In this document: positions 5,470-7,495 of the stretch, in pieces
Layout: each line of letters begins with the position of its first letter
How positions within the stretch are numbered: position 1 is the first letter of the stretch
NCBI GenBank assembly: GCA_021810815.1
Contig: JAJZHR010000107.1
Location: forward strand, 1 to 7,495
Direction of reading: 5' to 3'
DNA: 7,495 nt
Source of the DNA: Acidobacteriota bacterium
Lineage (GTDB): Bacteria > Acidobacteriota > Terriglobia > Terriglobales > Acidobacteriaceae
The notes under the pieces: model-generated
The model's database searches: none
Seen by the model: the letters and a program-made list of their open reading frames with translations, nothing else
What the model was told of the DNA's origin: nothing
Program-made: the position numbers and the translations under genes

Positions 5470-7494
5470 CTATTTCGCCTCTGGAGCAAGGCGATAGTGC
5501 CCTCCACGCGCTGTGTTCAGGGTGATCCGCCCACCGCTGCTGGCGGACGACCCTGTGGGCCGTCCATTCAAGCGCACAGGGAGATCTCCCCACGGACTCT
5601 GCACGGTCAGCGGGCCGCCCACCTCGCTCACGATCTCAATCCATGGGACCTGGCCGTGGCGCTGTTCGCTGGAGACGAGGAATGCTCCCTTGGCGCGCAA
5701 CCGCGTGAAGGAGGCGTCCATCGACGCGGGCCAGTCAGGAAAGACGCGCAGCACCCCGTCCTCGTGTTGCAGCAGCATGGAGTCCAGCGCCTCCACGCTG
5801 CCAGAGGTCTCGATGCCGCCGCCGCCCTGGAAGACGGTCAGGTTGCTCGGCCGCCATTGGTGCAGAATCGCCGCCTTGAATTTGGCGATGAGATCATCCG
5901 CTGGCCAGCCGATGCGCGCCGCGACAGGGAAGATCTTGCAGAAGCCATTGTTCTGGTTTCCGCCGCGCGTGACTCCCCAGGAGTTCATCTCCTCCATCGA
6001 GTTGCGCGCGATCCTAAGCTGCTCCGGGTCGCCCCCGATTGCAAGGTTCTCTCCCGGATAGACAAGACCTTCCAGGTTGATGGGTTGGTCTCCTGGCTCG
6101 AACAGACCCTGGTTCTTGATCTTGTTCTTGACCGACGCAGCGATGTAGAACACGCGCTTTCCATTCACCGTCCCCTGCGGATAGGGGTCGAGTTCGTCGT
6201 TGAAGCTCTGCCACACCGGCCTCATCCCGGCGTCTACTCCCAGGACAGCGCTGGTGGCAATCAGTTCGCGCTCCACGCGGTGGGCAAAGCCAAGGTCCAG
6301 GTTCGGATCCACATCATCGCCTCCCTCGTGCGCGGAGCTGTGCTCGAACATCCATCGCTTCCCGGATGCGTCGCGCACGGCGAAGTCTCTCCAGAAAGCA
6401 TCCAGCTTCTTCATTGCAGGATAGAGCTGCGCGCGAAGGAACTGCTTGTCCTGTGTGTATTCGTAGTACTGGATGGAGGGAAGGAAGCTGAAGGTTGCGT
6501 TCGACTTCTGATCCGATGGCAGCTTCTCGTAGTTCTTCGTTGCGGCGACCGGAATCGGAGCGGGTGGAGTCGCAATGACGGTGAAGGGCGAGAAGGTGCG
6601 CTGGTAGGACACTCCGCGATAGCCCGCCTCCGCCGTGCGATTCGTCTGCCATGGCACCTGTGCCAGCACCATGCGGTTGTAGGGCTCGGCAAGCTCGGGA
6701 TGGTTGCTGGAGAAGACGCCGTAGAAGGGCGCCTCCTCGTTGTAGTTCATGAAGTAGCGACCTCCCCATGCTGCTTCGTCCGTAGTGATGAAATTCCCCC
6801 ACAGGGAAGGAGGCAGCTTGCCAGGCCGGCTGGCCGAGCCGAGCACGTAGAGCGCTCCATAGTAGTAGTTCTCCAGCGTCTGGTCATGCACCTGGACGAA
6901 CGATCGCAGCCAGAAGTTCTTCCACCAGGCGAGGTGCTCCCTCTGTAATTGGCTCAGCTTCGCGCGTGAAATATGGTCAGCCTCCGCGGAGGCTCGTTGA
7001 GCAAGCTCTGCCCTGCCGGGACCGCTCAGGCCGATACGGGCGTCGCTCTGGAAAGCGGCGACAATCCACACCGGCGCATTGCCCTTCAGGTGGAATACAG
7101 CGTCCACGCTGGAAACCGACGGCTGAATATTCGAGAAGGAGGAACCCAGGAGACGAACTGCAACTGCTCCTCGCGCCTTGTAGTCGGTGGATTTTGTCAG
7201 ATCGTTTTCGCGAGCGACCCAGAGGGTTCCCTTGCTGCTTCCGGAAGAGGCAGGGAAGATCATGTGGCCAGAGGCATCGGGCAGCGGCATCGCCAGCTTT
7301 ACCGCGATCGGCAAATCTCCGCCTGCACCTGCGTCCGCTCTCATCTCGGTAACGAATACGTTCTCTCCATCAGCAGTCCACGAGCGCAGGTGGACTGTCC
7401 GGCCACCCATCTCCAGCGTTGTGGTGACTTCTGCGTGCAGGATGTCCTGGTCCATGCGATAGACGCCGCTGCCGCCGGGGCTGCTGCTGCTCTG
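5470..7494 (-). CDS. GH95-like glycoside hydrolase, C-terminal 674 residues (5'-truncated by window edge)
   Basis: The frame is open from the right edge to the TAG at 5470-5472. The Met codon at 7455 is internal: 13 more in-frame residues (QSSSSPGGSGVYR) precede it, so the start and any signal peptide are off the window. Numbering from that Met, about 1-150 resembles the GH95 N-terminal beta domain, 165-560 an (alpha/alpha)6 barrel, and 560-661 a C-terminal beta domain. Matches to GH95 order: LPPSLWGNF (214-222), WGGRYFMNYN (230-239, with Asn237 and Asn239 placed like the Asn-x-Asn that activates water), SSAHEGG (373-379, Glu377 as likely acid), LEGLVYPGEN (461-470), and FQGGGGIETSG (542-552) followed by LLQHEDGVLRVFPDWP (561-576). 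GH95 enzymes remove alpha-L-fucose or L-galactose by inversion. The expected FQ-x-D-G Asp reads Gly545 here, so the substrate and even the activity are uncertain. A related uncharacterised six-hairpin family is an alternative. Confidence 0.8.
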   Translation of the reverse strand, partial: QSSSSPGGSGVYRMDQDILHAEVTTTLEMGGRTVHLRSWTADGENVFVTEMRADAGAGGDLPIAVKLAMPLPDASGHMIFPASSGSSKGTLWVARENDLTKSTDYKARGAVAVRLLGSSFSNIQPSVSSVDAVFHLKGNAPVWIVAAFQSDARIGLSGPGRAELAQRASAEADHISRAKLSQLQREHLAWWKNFWLRSFVQVHDQTLENYYYGALYVLGSASRPGKLPPSLWGNFITTDEAAWGGRYFMNYNEEAPFYGVFSSNHPELAEPYNRMVLAQVPWQTNRTAEAGYRGVSYQRTFSPFTVIATPPAPIPVAATKNYEKLPSDQKSNATFSFLPSIQYYEYTQDKQFLRAQLYPAMKKLDAFWRDFAVRDASGKRWMFEHSSAHEGGDDVDPNLDLGFAHRVERELIATSAVLGVDAGMRPVWQSFNDELDPYPQGTVNGKRVFYIAASVKNKIKNQGLFEPGDQPINLEGLVYPGENLAIGGDPEQLRIARNSMEEMNSWGVTRGGNQNNGFCKIFPVAARIGWPADDLIAKFKAAILHQWRPSNLTVFQGGGGIETSGSVEALDSMLLQHEDGVLRVFPDWPASMDASFTRLRAKGAFLVSSEQRHGQVPWIEIVSEVGGPLTVQSPWGDLPVRLNGRPTGSSASSGGRITLNTARGGHYRLAPEAK

Positions 7495-7495
7495 C

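Noticed and set aside
5455..6948. 497-codon open frame on the + strand opposite the GH95-like gene
   Set aside because: It is a long antisense shadow of a GC-rich gene. Its product has no recognisable domain, while the minus-strand frame carries clear GH95-like landmarks across the same region.
7481..7495. CTG-type trinucleotide run at the right edge
   Set aside because: It encodes a short Ser stretch (QSSSS) in the GH95-like protein. It is too short to be called a microsatellite, and it is cut by the window edge.

Overview
The window looks like a carbohydrate-uptake locus from an acidobacterium (Terriglobia/Acidobacteriia type), although the taxonomic call is inferred from protein style only. 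The DNA is GC-rich and densely coding. The first gene is the large Oar-like TonB-dependent receptor that Acidobacteria carry in many copies, and no SusD-like partner lies beside it in the visible DNA. No RNA gene, CRISPR array, insertion sequence or phage gene is visible.

Layout. Positions 2-2452 (+) hold the C-terminal 816 residues of a TonB-dependent outer-membrane receptor whose start lies left of the window. A 218-bp gap follows with an intrinsic-type terminator, a candidate operator and four 10-bp repeats about 20 bp apart. Positions 2671-4281 (+) encode a complete sodium:solute symporter of the SSS family. It faces, across a 51-bp gap containing a hairpin, a complete LacI/GalR-type regulator at 4333-5349 (-). 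Upstream of the regulator, on the same strand, is a large GH95-like glycoside hydrolase at 5470-7494 (-), whose N-terminus runs off the right edge. A 120-bp gap separates those two and carries the regulator's own start region.

How the parts may work together (inference). The receptor would bring an oligosaccharide across the outer membrane, the GH95-like enzyme would cleave it, the symporter would import the released sugar across the inner membrane, and the LacI-type protein would adjust expression to sugar supply. A 9-bp sequence, CGCGATTCG, occurs both upstream of the symporter and upstream of the regulator. In the same register it fits part of the LacI-family half-site pattern, so it is a candidate shared operator.

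The most unusual points are protein-level. The GH95-like enzyme keeps the Asn-x-Asn and Glu landmarks of GH95 but seems to lack the catalytic Asp. The symporter has Gly in place of one of the two adjacent serines of the canonical sodium site. I see no wholly new multi-gene system: this is a recognisable sugar-utilisation cluster with some atypical members.
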